From NCBI GenBank assembly GCA_018335755.1, contig JAGXRK010000063.1, positions 124,001 to 188,000 of the forward strand: 64,000 nt of DNA, written 5' to 3'. The notes under the pieces are model-generated. The model was not told the DNA's origin. It searched no databases and saw nothing but the letters and a program-made list of their open reading frames with translations. The DNA comes from Ignavibacterium sp. GTDB lineage: Bacteria; Bacteroidota; Ignavibacteria; Ignavibacteriales; Ignavibacteriaceae. Numbering within the stretch: position 1 is the stretch's first letter; the number at the start of each line of letters is the position of its first letter. The translations under genes were made by a program, and so were the position numbers. Positions 1 to 9,996 of this stretch are shown piece after piece.

Positions 1-277
1 TTTCGTCAGTAAAGTTTCTTGCTCCTATCCAGAAGCCTCTGGCTGCCTGCATATCCTGAAAACGATAAATAGCAGGCCACTGCATTCCATATTGCTGTCT
101 TAAAACGAAAGCTTCTTCAAGTTCGCTTCCAATTTCTGAATACCAGTTATGGAGCGAACCGGCCGACATCCAAACATTCCTGTATTGTGCATTGGAGTCG
201 GTGCTAAAGAATATAATGCTTACAATAGTTATAGCTAATAAATTGAAAAGCATTTTATTTATTAATTTTAGTCTCAT
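1..277 (-). CDS. Secreted protein of unknown function (3' end cut off by window)
   Basis: This reading frame opens at an ATG at 277 on the minus strand and is still open at base 1, so only about 92 N-terminal residues are visible. The start encodes MRLKLINKMLFNLLAIT followed by a hydrophobic stretch and FSTDSNA/QY, a convincing Sec signal peptide; an internal ATG at 253 is an alternative start. The mature part begins with YRNVWMSAGSLHNWYSEIGS and is rich in aromatic residues. It lies 32 bases downstream of the TonB-dependent receptor gene on the same strand, so the two are probably cotranscribed and this protein may be a surface or periplasmic partner. I do not recognise the family from this fragment. 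Confidence 0.65.
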   Translation of the reverse strand, partial: MRLKLINKMLFNLLAITIVSIIFFSTDSNAQYRNVWMSAGSLHNWYSEIGSELEEAFVLRQQYGMQWPAIYRFQDMQAARGFWIGARNFTDE

Positions 278-309
278 TATAGCCTCGGTTATAAATTCTT
301 ACATTACTA

Positions 310-3300
310 TTATAAATCTATATTGAATTTTATTCCGAAATAAATATCTCTCGGATTAAGGAAAGCTGTATAGTGTAAATTCGGCATATCAATATATGCT
401 TTAGTATCAAGAACTTCCTTAATTCGATGCGGAGCAACCTCCCAGAAATAATTACCAGCTTCAACCCAAGAGTAGTACTTACCGTCGTTTGCGTTGTAAT
501 AATATGCTCTAGTGCTTGGATTAGTTATTGTAGATAAATCATTTATATACTCAATGGGCTGGAAAGGAGTGCTGTAATCTCTGAACATACCGGGTTTATC
601 TGTTCCGGGAATATTACCATAATTGAAATCCTTAACTACATCTTCAGGAAGATGCAAGGATTTCATATAACTATCATAGTCATCAGTATTAACAAATCCG
701 GCACGATAACCCATATACTTAATATTAAATACATTTATAACATCCATAAATAACTCAAGATCAACCGGTCCAACATCGAAAGATTTTGAAAGGCGGACGT
801 TAACGTTGAAGAAATCTTCCCATTGTATGTTGTTTTCGTATCCGGCAACAGTAGCGCCTCCTCCTGTCCAGGAGAAGTAGGTACCTGAAGACCAGGAAGC
901 TAAAATATTGAATCTAAGCTGATCAAGGAGATTTAATCCGCCCAACTGTGGTCCCCAACCTTCAGGTACGAAGAAATCTATACTTGCTCTGGCATAGGGC
1001 TGAGGGACAGGTTTACTTTGTCTGAAAGCTCTGGTGTTTCTTTCAACATCTCTTAATTCTGAGAGATTTTCCGGGTAAGAAGCCAGACCAAAATTTCCAG
1101 CGCTTGAAACCATATAGGTATAATTTAAAAATCCTGTAACCCATTCACCCCTGTTTTTTCTAAGTTCTATTTCAAACCCGCGTATATCAGAATAGTTGTT
1201 AGGTTCATTAATCAGATAACTTACACTACCATCCCTGCTTGCATACCTGACCAATCTTGATTGATTTGTAACATCTTTATAATATCCTTTTACACTTAAT
1301 AAGAACTGGTCCAACAGATTTTGTTCATAACCTAATTCATAAGCAATTGTTCTTGGTAAATCGGCATTGGGATCAGCAATTCGTGTAACATTCTGGAATG
1401 CCTGGCTGATTCTCAGCAGAAAGAGATTTTCAGGTATAGGCATTGATCTGAAATGACCATAATTAAAGTAAAGTTTACTATTAACTGTAATCGGGAAGGC
1501 TACACCGAGTCGAGGACTTAAGTTAACCTGTGTTTTAACCGGTTCCTTATCTAATAAAATATCTATGTTTGCAGACTGAGCACCCGATAGTGCTTTGTCG
1601 TAAGGATCGAAAACGTACCAGTCGCCGCCTGGATCGGATAAGTCAAGCCTTAACCCCAGGTTTGCTATCATTCCCTCAAACTCTAATTTATCCTGAGCGT
1701 ATACAGCAAATCGCTTAGGGAATTTTGCCCAAGAAGAATTCGAGTTACTTGTAGGAAGTGATGGTTCAACTAAAGCATAGTTAACTAAATTTTCAGTGTA
1801 GTTAAACTCAAAGCCGGCTTTTAAATAATTATATTTATCAACCTGACTTGCATAATCAAATCGCAAAGTATATGTGTTAAGTTTGCTGGAATCTCTTGAG
1901 TTACTAAATCCAAGTCCCATATTCATTGTTGACCCTATACCACCACCGGCACCACTGAAATATCCAAATGGAGCCATATCAAAAAATCTACCACCTATGA
2001 ATATTCCGGCTGTTGTATCAGTTACATTAGAAAAACCCGCAGGTCTTCCATTCTCATCTAAATTATATTCATATCTTGGAGGACCTGTAAAAGTTGAATA
2101 CTCAAATGCGACTCTGCTTCCGATAACTTCATAAAAGGTATTTGAACTAACTGCATGAGTAAATTTAAAACCCTGCATATTAGTGTATATAATACCCGGG
2201 TTCCAGTATTCAGGCGCATAAATTCTCGAATCAAGATAGCTGGCACCTGAACGGATATCTATATTAGAGGCAATACCGGATTCAGAACGGAATAATCCAG
2301 GACCACCGGCACGGCTGAAATTTGTACCGGTTTGCTCACCAAATAAACCTTCAAGTGAAAGTTTCATTCCCTGTCCAACATCTGAAGTAATTTTTATCTG
2401 GGCATTAAAATCTCTGTAAGCGTCATCGGAAAGCGGTATGAAATACATTTCCCTTGTTTGTCTGTAGGAAGCGGCAAATCTGAGGTTGCCAAGTGCTTCA
2501 CCCCCAGGTACCGGTCCGCTTAAATTCATATCCAAGTCATAGTCAAAATTATCTATATCTAACTGACGTCTGTGCTGCCATAAGAATAATCTTTGAGCAG
2601 CTTCTGGTGTAAGATCATTATTAGGATTATCATCACCAAGGAGTGTTTCAGAAACTCTGTTCCATCCACCAATAAATTCTTGATACTGCTTTTGGGTGTA
2701 TAAATCCCAGTTCCCATTATCGGTACCAGTCCATGCAACAGCATCATCAATATAAGGTCTGATCCAATAAGAATTAGGAGAATTAGCAGCATCACCAAAG
2801 TGCTTTCTGCCTTGTGGTCTGTACCTTCCCAGCATTGCAAAGGTATATCTGTCTTTTTTACCTTCTTTAGTAACAACGTTTATTAGTCCTGATCTTATGT
2901 TACCATATTCTGCGTTGAATCCGCCGGTTTGAATCTGAACTTCTTCAATAGAAGTAAAGCTGATTCCGGTATAAGGAGTATTGTCCCGTTCATCGCGCAG
3001 GGTTATACCATTAACAACAAAGGCTGTCTGATCACTTGCACCTCCTCTGATAGTTAACCCTTGAACACCTGCCTGTAAACCGATAATACTTCCAACACTT
3101 ACGACAGGAAGATTTTCAATTTCTTTAATGTTCAGGTTGACGACACTTGCTGAAACGTCCTTACGGACTACAGGAATTTCAGCAATTACTACAACTTCTT
3201 CGATTCCTATTGCCTCAGATGTTAGAAGTACATTAATCTCAGTTGTGAGATCAATATTAACTCGAACATCCTGAATTATCTGCTGATTATATCCAACCAT

Positions 3301-3528
3301 TGAAGCTCTGAGATTATAGAATCCTGGTGAAACATTAGTGATGGTGTAAAAACCATCAATATTTGTTGCAGCACCTATAGTTGTGCCTTCAACTAATATA
3401 TTTGCACCAATCAATGGTTCGTTGGTTTGAGCGTCTCTTACAACGCCGCTGATTTTACCAACCTGGGAGAAGATAGGTATTGAATAAAGAAGTGATGTCA
3501 AAAGAAAAAAGAGTAGCGTTTTTTTCAT
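310..3528 (-). CDS. TonB-dependent outer-membrane receptor with carboxypeptidase-regulatory N-terminus
   Basis: The 1072-residue protein has a signal peptide (residues 1-21, ending PIFS/QVG), a carboxypeptidase-regulatory-like beta-sandwich at about 23-105 (GKISGVVRDAQTNEPLIGAN, GFYTITNVSPGFYNLR), a plug domain at about 118-222 (LTIRGGASDQTAFVVNGI, GGFNAEYGNIRSGLINVVTK), and then a long beta-barrel region. This is the architecture of Bacteroidota TonB-dependent receptors, which import bulky substrates across the outer membrane using TonB/ExbBD energy. No SusD-like partner is seen; instead a secreted protein of unknown family follows 32 bases downstream. The ATG at 3528 has a good ribosome site (GGAG at 3539-3542). 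A short hairpin (GAGTGA/TCACTC, 3584-3600) lies in the upstream region. The substrate cannot be told from sequence. The receptor class is secure. Confidence 0.93.
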   Translation of the reverse strand: MKKTLLFFLLTSLLYSIPIFSQVGKISGVVRDAQTNEPLIGANILVEGTTIGAATNIDGFYTITNVSPGFYNLRASMVGYNQQIIQDVRVNIDLTTEINVLLTSEAIGIEEVVVIAEIPVVRKDVSASVVNLNIKEIENLPVVSVGSIIGLQAGVQGLTIRGGASDQTAFVVNGITLRDERDNTPYTGISFTSIEEVQIQTGGFNAEYGNIRSGLINVVTKEGKKDRYTFAMLGRYRPQGRKHFGDAANSPNSYWIRPYIDDAVAWTGTDNGNWDLYTQKQYQEFIGGWNRVSETLLGDDNPNNDLTPEAAQRLFLWQHRRQLDIDNFDYDLDMNLSGPVPGGEALGNLRFAASYRQTREMYFIPLSDDAYRDFNAQIKITSDVGQGMKLSLEGLFGEQTGTNFSRAGGPGLFRSESGIASNIDIRSGASYLDSRIYAPEYWNPGIIYTNMQGFKFTHAVSSNTFYEVIGSRVAFEYSTFTGPPRYEYNLDENGRPAGFSNVTDTTAGIFIGGRFFDMAPFGYFSGAGGGIGSTMNMGLGFSNSRDSSKLNTYTLRFDYASQVDKYNYLKAGFEFNYTENLVNYALVEPSLPTSNSNSSWAKFPKRFAVYAQDKLEFEGMIANLGLRLDLSDPGGDWYVFDPYDKALSGAQSANIDILLDKEPVKTQVNLSPRLGVAFPITVNSKLYFNYGHFRSMPIPENLFLLRISQAFQNVTRIADPNADLPRTIAYELGYEQNLLDQFLLSVKGYYKDVTNQSRLVRYASRDGSVSYLINEPNNYSDIRGFEIELRKNRGEWVTGFLNYTYMVSSAGNFGLASYPENLSELRDVERNTRAFRQSKPVPQPYARASIDFFVPEGWGPQLGGLNLLDQLRFNILASWSSGTYFSWTGGGATVAGYENNIQWEDFFNVNVRLSKSFDVGPVDLELFMDVINVFNIKYMGYRAGFVNTDDYDSYMKSLHLPEDVVKDFNYGNIPGTDKPGMFRDYSTPFQPIEYINDLSTITNPSTRAYYYNANDGKYYSWVEAGNYFWEVAPHRIKEVLDTKAYIDMPNLHYTAFLNPRDIYFGIKFNIDL

Positions 3529-3736
3529 AATCTCTTAACTCCTATAATAAACTAAATCGGATAGTGGGTCTATATCCTATTTCGAGTGAAATAATCACTC
3601 TATTCTCATTAATTATTTTTTTAATCAACTTTTAAACTGATTAAATTTTTCACACAAAAAACTAAATAATTTCATTGCTAAAGTCAATAAATATCAGATT
3701 TTTAGTATTGGCTCAGTTAACTGTTATTTCTGTTAA

Positions 3737-5206
3737 TCAGAGCTTTTGCTTATCTATCCTGGCAAGCAATTCAAAAGTTCTAAGCCTGTCCTTATAAATG
3801 TTGTTGTTATTCATTTTAACAATATCAAGTTTTGCATCAGAATTTCCTTCCCATCTTCTGCAAAGATAAACAGCATGATAAATTCTGCCAATCTTATAAT
3901 AACGTGATATTGTTATTCCAACACCGTAATCTTCGCCGTAAGATACGTTCGGGATTTTTATTTCTCTTAATACAGGTGTATAAAATGCACGCGGCGCTCC
4001 AAGTCCGTTAATACGCAATGCGTTGTTAGGTCCATTATCGGGTGTCCATTCCTTGTGATCAATTAATCCCGGCGGAATTTCATTCAGTTCTATATCTGTT
4101 AATTTGTAGGAACCGACAACCATAGCACATTTTTCAGTATGGAAAGTATCAACTATTGTTTGAATTGTTTTCTCATCAGAATATATATCGTCACTATCTA
4201 GCTGCAAGGCAAATCTTCCGCATTTTGGATTATGAACAGCTTCGTTCCAGCATCCGCCGATTCCGAGATCTTTTCTATCCGGAATAACGTGAATTAGTAA
4301 ATCTGTGTTTTTTGCTTTTTGTTTAATAAGTTCTGTTGTTCCATCGGTTGAATGGTTATCCACAATAATCAGGTTGAATTTGAATTTTGGTTTTTGTTTG
4401 AGCACCGAGTCAATTGCATCACCAATTGTTTTAACTCTGTTTCTTACAGGTATGATTACGCTTGCTTCAAATTCAAATTTTTCTGCTTTATCAAATTCTA
4501 TTTCTTTAAATGGCGATTTAAGAAATGCATTAATATCTTTTAGATGTTGGGTTACTGCCTTTTCCATTTCAACCTGTACTTCCCTGTTTTTGGGATCAAC
4601 ATAGCTGAAATGTTTTTCTTCAGAACCGACATCTTCCACAGCTTCAACTGTGTATAGATATTCGGGGATTCTTACTAAAGGATACTTCTGAGATACCTTA
4701 AGTCTCAAATCATAAAAGCCGGCAAACTTGTAATGCTCAGTAATTCTTTTTGCCGATTCTTTAATAGCATCGGTGCTAAAAAAGATAACTTCTCCAAAAT
4801 CAAAATCATCACGCAGACTGCCCGGCTGATAATCAATTACAGGATGTATCTGCAGAACTGACTTTTCTTTTTCATAAGAATCAGAGTAAACCATTCCCGC
4901 AGAGGTGCTTTCTGCAACCTGTATAAATCTTTCAATCGAAAATTTACCCGGATCGATAGCCTTATCATTCTGAATGATCATAATGAATTTTGTTTGGGAA
5001 TGTTCAGCTATAAGCTCAACAGTTCTGCTGCTCTTAAAAGAATCACTGATAATTACTTTTGCATTAGAAAAATTGTTTTGAACTTTTTCTGAAGAGACTA
5101 CAAAAATCTCTTTTACAAGTGAATTTGTATTTAATCTTTTAATTGTTTTTTCAATTTCACTCCTGTTTCCAAAAGGGATAAAAACAGTAATCATTTTTTC
5201 CATCAT
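3737..5206 (-). CDS. Tandem GT-A glycosyltransferase (family 2)
   Basis: This 489-residue cytosolic protein appears to contain two GT-A-like halves. The N-terminal half (about 5-190) starts with the nucleotide-binding-type strand [20 protein letters not shown] and has a possible metal motif YSDSYE but is otherwise diverged. The C-terminal half (about 250-480) is a clear GT2 domain: [34 protein letters not shown], the DXD-type metal site LDSDD and the likely catalytic-base region [10 protein letters not shown]2 enzymes transfer a sugar from a nucleotide-sugar to glycans, lipids or proteins. The start is at two consecutive ATGs (5206 and 5203) behind GAGAG. It stands alone, flanked by about 208 bases on the downstream side and 178 on the upstream side, with no other polysaccharide genes nearby, so donor and acceptor are unknown. 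Whether the first half is active is uncertain. Confidence 0.85.
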   Translation of the reverse strand: MMEKMITVFIPFGNRSEIEKTIKRLNTNSLVKEIFVVSSEKVQNNFSNAKVIISDSFKSSRTVELIAEHSQTKFIMIIQNDKAIDPGKFSIERFIQVAESTSAGMVYSDSYEKEKSVLQIHPVIDYQPGSLRDDFDFGEVIFFSTDAIKESAKRITEHYKFAGFYDLRLKVSQKYPLVRIPEYLYTVEAVEDVGSEEKHFSYVDPKNREVQVEMEKAVTQHLKDINAFLKSPFKEIEFDKAEKFEFEASVIIPVRNRVKTIGDAIDSVLKQKPKFKFNLIIVDNHSTDGTTELIKQKAKNTDLLIHVIPDRKDLGIGGCWNEAVHNPKCGRFALQLDSDDIYSDEKTIQTIVDTFHTEKCAMVVGSYKLTDIELNEIPPGLIDHKEWTPDNGPNNALRINGLGAPRAFYTPVLREIKIPNVSYGEDYGVGITISRYYKIGRIYHAVYLCRRWEGNSDAKLDIVKMNNNNIYKDRLRTFELLARIDKQKL

Positions 5207-5384
5207 TTATCTCTCATTTTTTTTCTAAAATATTACAATCAAAAATACCTATGCAAATTATAATAAAATAGACTGCTTATAACATATTTTTTTAATATCT
5301 TTTCAGGTACAAATGTTCATTTATAGAATGAAAAATTTGCCTAATACAAATTATTTTTATTGATTAAGTATCATCAGGAAAAAA

Positions 5385-6320
5385 ATGAAAAATATATTTC
5401 ACTTTTTATTACTGCTTTTAATATTCTCGCAATTTTTTGCAGCAGCTCAAAGCAGTAAATACAGACATTTGGTCGGAAGCAACCTTGAAGTTGCAATGAA
5501 CCCGGTTTATTCGCCGGATGGAACTATGATTGCCTTCACTAAAGGAGGTTACACAGGTATATACGTTTATAACCTCGAAACAGATAACGCTACACAGATC
5601 ACAGACGAATTATCGGCAGGATATGGCTTTAAATGGTCTTCGGATTCTAAAAGCATCTTAAGCAGAGTTGCACGGTATGAAGGTCCGCGCAGATTTAATT
5701 CTTTAAAGATTTTTGATGTGCAAAGCGGAGCACCCACACAGATCTCTGAAGAATCAACCAGAATGCCGTACCTTCCTGAATGGGCGCCGGGAAATAGTAA
5801 AGTTATTCTTCCCCAAAGAGATGGATTGAAAATATTTGAAACCGGTAAGGAACCTTTCTTCCTTGAAAACGAATCCCCTATTGTTGTTTACTCACTGAAC
5901 GACAAAATAGTCGTTAAGGATTTATCCAAAGAGACAGAAACCGTGCTTGTTCCATTCAATGGTCAAAAATATCTGAATGTTTCTTTATCTCCGGATAAAT
6001 CAAAAATAGCTTTTGAGGTTTATGGAGGAAACCTTTTTGTAATGAACATTGACGGAAGTGAATTAATCGATCTTGATGTAGGTTACAATCCTAAATGGTC
6101 ACCGGATAGCAAGTCTTTAGTTTATATGATAACCGAAGATGACGGACATGCATTTACTTCTGCTGATATTTTTATGATTAGTGTTGATGGTATGAATAAA
6201 AGAAACCTTACAAAAACTGAAGATGAAATTGAACTTAATCCCTCAATGTCACCGGATGGCAAAACTATCGTATTTGAGTCATTTCTTAATGGTTCAATTT
6301 ATTTAATGAATCTAGATTGA
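5385..6320 (+). CDS. Secreted WD40-like (TolB/PD40) beta-propeller protein
   Basis: The 311-residue protein begins with a signal peptide (MKNIFHFLLLLLIFSQFFA then AQS) and consists of about six PD40/WD40-like repeats with the signature x-W/YSPDG-x-x-I/V: PVYSPDGTMIAFT, FKWSSDSKSILSR, VSLSPDKSKIAFE, PKWSPDSKSLVYM, PSMSPDGKTIVFE. Such TolB-type propellers act in the periplasm or outside the cell as binding scaffolds; no enzymatic motif is visible. Its stop (6318-6320) lies 14 bases before the ATG of the downstream amidase gene, so the two form a transcription unit, and a role near peptidoglycan or cell-surface turnover is a reasonable guess. The start ATG at 5385 follows an A-rich leader and a purine tract (CAGGAAAAA). 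Confidence 0.85.
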   Translation: MKNIFHFLLLLLIFSQFFAAAQSSKYRHLVGSNLEVAMNPVYSPDGTMIAFTKGGYTGIYVYNLETDNATQITDELSAGYGFKWSSDSKSILSRVARYEGPRRFNSLKIFDVQSGAPTQISEESTRMPYLPEWAPGNSKVILPQRDGLKIFETGKEPFFLENESPIVVYSLNDKIVVKDLSKETETVLVPFNGQKYLNVSLSPDKSKIAFEVYGGNLFVMNIDGSELIDLDVGYNPKWSPDSKSLVYMITEDDGHAFTSADIFMISVDGMNKRNLTKTEDEIELNPSMSPDGKTIVFESFLNGSIYLMNLD

Positions 6321-6334
6321 TGCGGAGACACAAA

Positions 6335-8833
6335 ATGAAAATTAAATATGTTAATAGCAGTTCTAAAATTTTCTTAATCATACTCTTACTCTTATTTCCA
6401 TCAAATCTGTATTCCCAGCAGGTAACAGGTCTTTCAGGTTGGAATATTTATCTGGATCCCGGTCATAGCCAGGATGAAAATATGGGAATATATGGTTACT
6501 CTGAAGCAAAAAAAGTATTAAGAGTTGGATTGGCATTAAGACAGTTATTATTAGATAATACAGATATTGACACTGTATACATATGCAGAGAAAATGATCA
6601 GCAGCAAGTTTCATTATCCCAGAGAACTACGGAGGCAAATAATCTTGGTGCAGCCTGGTATCACTCTATCCATAGTGATGCATCCGGAACTCCATCTACA
6701 AATAGGACTTTACTGTTGTGGGGGCAATACCTAAATTTTACGGAGAAAATTCCTAACGGCGGCAAAGCAATGAGTGACATAATGGTTGGATTGCTGACCG
6801 CTGGTTACAGAATTCCTACAACCGGTTCAATCGGTGATCGTACATTTTATGGTGGATGCCCCTCATCCAGGCCCTGCCCTTATTTATACGTTAATTATTA
6901 TACTAATATGCCTTCTGAGTTAAGTGAAGCAGGATTCCATACTAATCCGGAGCAAAATCAGTTGAACATGAATGAAAAATGGAAAAGACTGGAAGCATAC
7001 ACTTTTTACTGGTCGATATTAAATTATCATAACATAGTACGACCCTATGTTGGTATTGTTACAGGAATTATAAGAGACTTTGAATCAGGTTTGCCAATTA
7101 ACGGGGCAATTGTTTCTGTTGAAGGACAAACTGATACTACAGATACTTATGAATCATTATTTTATCAATACTCAACAAATCCTGATTTACTTAGAAACGG
7201 ATTTTACTTCTTTGAAGATGTTTCACCAGCGACTCATCAACTGCTGGCTTATGCACCCGGTTATGATTCATTGATAGTTAATGTTACTCCGTTAGACACA
7301 TTTTTTACTTTTGTTGACTTACAGTTAATTTCTCAGATTCCGCCTAAAGTATTATCAACCGTCCCTGCATTTAATGACAGCTTATACCCTGGTTATGAAA
7401 ACCTTGAAATCAATTTTTCGAGACAGATGGACAAGGGATCAGTAGAATCTAATATAAGTTTTAACCCTCCAGTTGCTGTTACATTTTCCTGGACAAATGA
7501 TGATAAAACTTTGATTGTTAATACATCAAACTTTGCATTTGCATCAGAATATGAAGTAAATATTTCAGGCAGTGCTTTAGGGAAGTATGGACATCCATTT
7601 GATGGAAATGGTGACGGCATAGGCGGCGATCCGCTAACATTTAATATTAAAACAAAGGTTCAGGATTTTACCGCACCAGCCGCTACAGGCATTCATCCAT
7701 CCTTAAATGCAACTGATATAGAGTTACGTCCGGTAATTAATTTCGGATTCAGTGAACGTATTAATACTTCAACTTTATCCGGTAAATTCAGAGTTGTAAG
7801 AAATTCAACTCAAACAAATGCCGCAGGAATTCTCAGACATTATGTTGTTAGCGACAGAAGTGCATTGAGCTTTTTTGTTACAACACCATTGATTGAAAAT
7901 GAAACCTACACTATACAACTATTACCCGGTGTTGAAGATATTTTTGGTAATGCAATGGTTGATCAGGTAGAATCTCAATTTACTACCGGTAATTCCAATT
8001 ACATTACAAGAACCATAATTGATGATTTTGAAGGCGGTATTGGCAACTGGTTTCAGCCAACAAGTTCGGGCAGTACAGTTGGAGTTATTGCTGAAGAAAC
8101 AAAAATTTCACTTTCAACTTCAGTGATCAATCTTAACACTCAAAGTTCAAGATCTATGATGCTTGAGTACGGCTGGGATGCAAACGCAAGCAATTGGTTA
8201 ATTAGAGAATATTATACCCCTGTTCAGCCGCAGTTTAATACAAACGGATTGCTTCAGGTATTTTTATTCGGTGACGGCAGCAATAATAAATTCCGATTTG
8301 CTGTGCGAGAAATTAATACAAATACTTTTGAAGTCAGTCCCTGGTATGATGTTAACTGGGTTGGATGGCAATTAGTTACCTGGGATCTTACATTGGGTGA
8401 AACAGGAACATGGTTAGGAAATGGAATTCTGGAACCACCGCTTAGGTTTGACAGTTTTCAAATGACTTATGAAGCGGGTAATCAAAGTTCAGGTGTACAT
8501 TATTTTGATGATCTGCGATTTGCAACGTTTGATCCTGTCGGCGTTGAAGTTGAAGATGGTGTGTTGCCCGTGGCATACAATCTTGAACAAAATTATCCTA
8601 ATCCGTTCAACCCTTCAACAATGATCAGGTTTTCAATTCCTGAAGCAGCTAACGTTAAAATAATAATAACAGATATACTGGGAAAAGAAGTTGCAACTTT
8701 AGTTAATAGTGAGTTGAGTGCAGGCAGTTATTCAGTTAACTTTGATGCTGTCAATGTTTCAAGCGGTGTTTACTTCTACACTTTGGTAACAGAGAACTTT
8801 AAGCAAAGTAAAAAAATGTTATTGATGAAATAA
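6335..8833 (+). CDS. T9SS-exported N-acetylmuramoyl-L-alanine amidase (Amidase_3) with Ig-like domains
   Basis: The product (832 residues from ATG 6335) would cleave the amide bond between MurNAc and L-alanine in peptidoglycan. After a signal peptide (ending NLYSQQ) comes an Amidase_3 domain (about 30-235) with the zinc ligands in LDPGHSQ, the Glu of YSEAKK and the His of SIHSDAS, and a catalytic-type Glu in SEAGFHTN. Then follow a carboxypeptidase-regulatory-like domain (about 240-335), two Big_5/SbsA-like Ig domains (about 338-550), a jelly-roll-like segment starting DDFEGGIGNWF, and a C-terminal T9SS sorting domain (about 749-832, LEQNYPNPFNPST). The frame is open from a TTG at 6317 and ATG at 6320, but ATG 6335 has GGAG eight bases ahead (6324-6327) and gives a better signal peptide, so I chose it. 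A secreted amidase with a sorting domain would act outside the cell or on its surface, possibly on other bacteria; that is inference. Confidence 0.9.
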   Translation: MKIKYVNSSSKIFLIILLLLFPSNLYSQQVTGLSGWNIYLDPGHSQDENMGIYGYSEAKKVLRVGLALRQLLLDNTDIDTVYICRENDQQQVSLSQRTTEANNLGAAWYHSIHSDASGTPSTNRTLLLWGQYLNFTEKIPNGGKAMSDIMVGLLTAGYRIPTTGSIGDRTFYGGCPSSRPCPYLYVNYYTNMPSELSEAGFHTNPEQNQLNMNEKWKRLEAYTFYWSILNYHNIVRPYVGIVTGIIRDFESGLPINGAIVSVEGQTDTTDTYESLFYQYSTNPDLLRNGFYFFEDVSPATHQLLAYAPGYDSLIVNVTPLDTFFTFVDLQLISQIPPKVLSTVPAFNDSLYPGYENLEINFSRQMDKGSVESNISFNPPVAVTFSWTNDDKTLIVNTSNFAFASEYEVNISGSALGKYGHPFDGNGDGIGGDPLTFNIKTKVQDFTAPAATGIHPSLNATDIELRPVINFGFSERINTSTLSGKFRVVRNSTQTNAAGILRHYVVSDRSALSFFVTTPLIENETYTIQLLPGVEDIFGNAMVDQVESQFTTGNSNYITRTIIDDFEGGIGNWFQPTSSGSTVGVIAEETKISLSTSVINLNTQSSRSMMLEYGWDANASNWLIREYYTPVQPQFNTNGLLQVFLFGDGSNNKFRFAVREINTNTFEVSPWYDVNWVGWQLVTWDLTLGETGTWLGNGILEPPLRFDSFQMTYEAGNQSSGVHYFDDLRFATFDPVGVEVEDGVLPVAYNLEQNYPNPFNPSTMIRFSIPEAANVKIIITDILGKEVATLVNSELSAGSYSVNFDAVNVSSGVYFYTLVTENFKQSKKMLLMK

Positions 8834-8853
8834 ATATTTAACAAACTCATAAG

Positions 8854-8878
8854 CCCCTTCCATTCGAAGGGGTTTTTT
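8854..8878 (+). terminator. Rho-independent terminator after the amidase gene
   Basis: A perfect 7-bp stem CCCCTTC (8854-8860) / GAAGGGG (8866-8872) with a five-base loop is followed by six T residues (8873-8878). It starts 20 bases after the amidase stop codon and ends the propeller-amidase transcription unit. Confidence 0.9.
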
Positions 8879-8918
8879 ATTTAGACATACTGAAATAAAA
8901 TTATTTAGTAGGAAAATT

Positions 8919-9899
8919 ATGAACTTCAGAAAATTCGGCAGAACGGAATTATTAGTTAGTGAGATAGGATTTGGCGCCTGGGGAATCGGCGGTCCGGCAA
9001 TGGTTGGTGAAACTGCTATCGGCTGGGGCGATGTTGATGATGAAACTTCGATAAAAGCACTTAAGAGATCTTTCGACCTTGGTATTAATTTTTATGATAC
9101 TGCAGATTTTTATGGATTCGGTCACAGTGAAGAATTAATTGGAAAAGTTTTTGGAAACAGAGACGATGTGATCATTGCTTCAAAGGTTGGTCATCGCGTT
9201 GAAGATAAAACTATAATCCTTGATTATACAAAAGAGCATATTCTTAAATCGTGTGATGAAAGCTTAAAAAGGTTAAAGCGCGATAAGATAGACTACTATC
9301 AGTTGCATTCTGCTAAATTGAAGCATCTTGAAGATGGATCTTGTATTGAAGCTATGAAAGAGCTTAAAGAAAAAGGTAAAATCCGTTACTGGGGTATATC
9401 GCTTAACACTTTTGATCCATACCCTGAAGCCGAATTTCTTATAGAAAGAAATACTGCTGATGGTTTTCAGCTTGTGCTTAATATTATTAATCAGCGCTCA
9501 ATAAAACTAATTGAGAAATCCAAAGAAAAGAATTATGGAGTGATTGCAAGAATTCCTCTTCAATTCGGTTTACTAACCGGCAAGTTTAATAAATCAAAAA
9601 AATTTAGTAAAAATGATCACAGATATTTCAGACTTCCGCCAGAATTTTTGGATGAATTAATTGATGCACTAAATGACGTTTGGCCGGTTCAGGAAAAATA
9701 CAAAATAAGTAAAACATCTTTTGCATTAAGTTTTATACTCAGTGTTGATGGCATTTCAACAGTTATTCCCGGCATAAAAACTCCTGAGCAGGCAATATTA
9801 AATACAACAGATATTATTAGGATTGAAGAAAAAGATCTTAATCATCTTAAACAGTTATTTAATAAAAATTTTGATAATCTCGTGGAGAAAATGGTTTAG
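8919..9899 (+). CDS. Aldo/keto reductase
   Basis: This 326-residue cytosolic protein is a standard AKR TIM barrel that reduces aldehydes or ketones with NAD(P)H. The catalytic tetrad is visible: Asp and Tyr in YDTADFYGFGHSEE, Lys in IIASKVGHR and His in YYQLHSA. The C-terminal cofactor region is present (STVIPGIKTPEQAILN). The N-terminus (FRKFGRTELLVSEIGFGAWG) is typical of the subgroup annotated as general stress or sugar reductases. The ATG at 8919 is preceded by TAGGA. It is monocistronic: a terminator lies just upstream and 97 AT-rich bases separate it from the next gene. The physiological substrate cannot be inferred. Confidence 0.93.
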   Translation: MNFRKFGRTELLVSEIGFGAWGIGGPAMVGETAIGWGDVDDETSIKALKRSFDLGINFYDTADFYGFGHSEELIGKVFGNRDDVIIASKVGHRVEDKTIILDYTKEHILKSCDESLKRLKRDKIDYYQLHSAKLKHLEDGSCIEAMKELKEKGKIRYWGISLNTFDPYPEAEFLIERNTADGFQLVLNIINQRSIKLIEKSKEKNYGVIARIPLQFGLLTGKFNKSKKFSKNDHRYFRLPPEFLDELIDALNDVWPVQEKYKISKTSFALSFILSVDGISTVIPGIKTPEQAILNTTDIIRIEEKDLNHLKQLFNKNFDNLVEKMV

Positions 9900-9996
9900 C
9901 AATAAAGTAGAATATTTAATTTTTTAATAAAAAAATATTTGATTTGAATTTATATTATTTTGACTTCTTCCTTTTAAAATAATCAGGTTTATTAAT

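Noticed and set aside
1874..2134. Plus-strand frame of 86 codons opposite the TonB receptor
   Set aside because: It lies fully inside a well-supported receptor gene and has no recognisable domain or start signal.
3584..3600. Hairpin GAGTGA/TCACTC as terminator of the glycosyltransferase gene
   Set aside because: No T tract follows on the minus strand and the stem is short; it lies in the receptor's upstream region without clear function.
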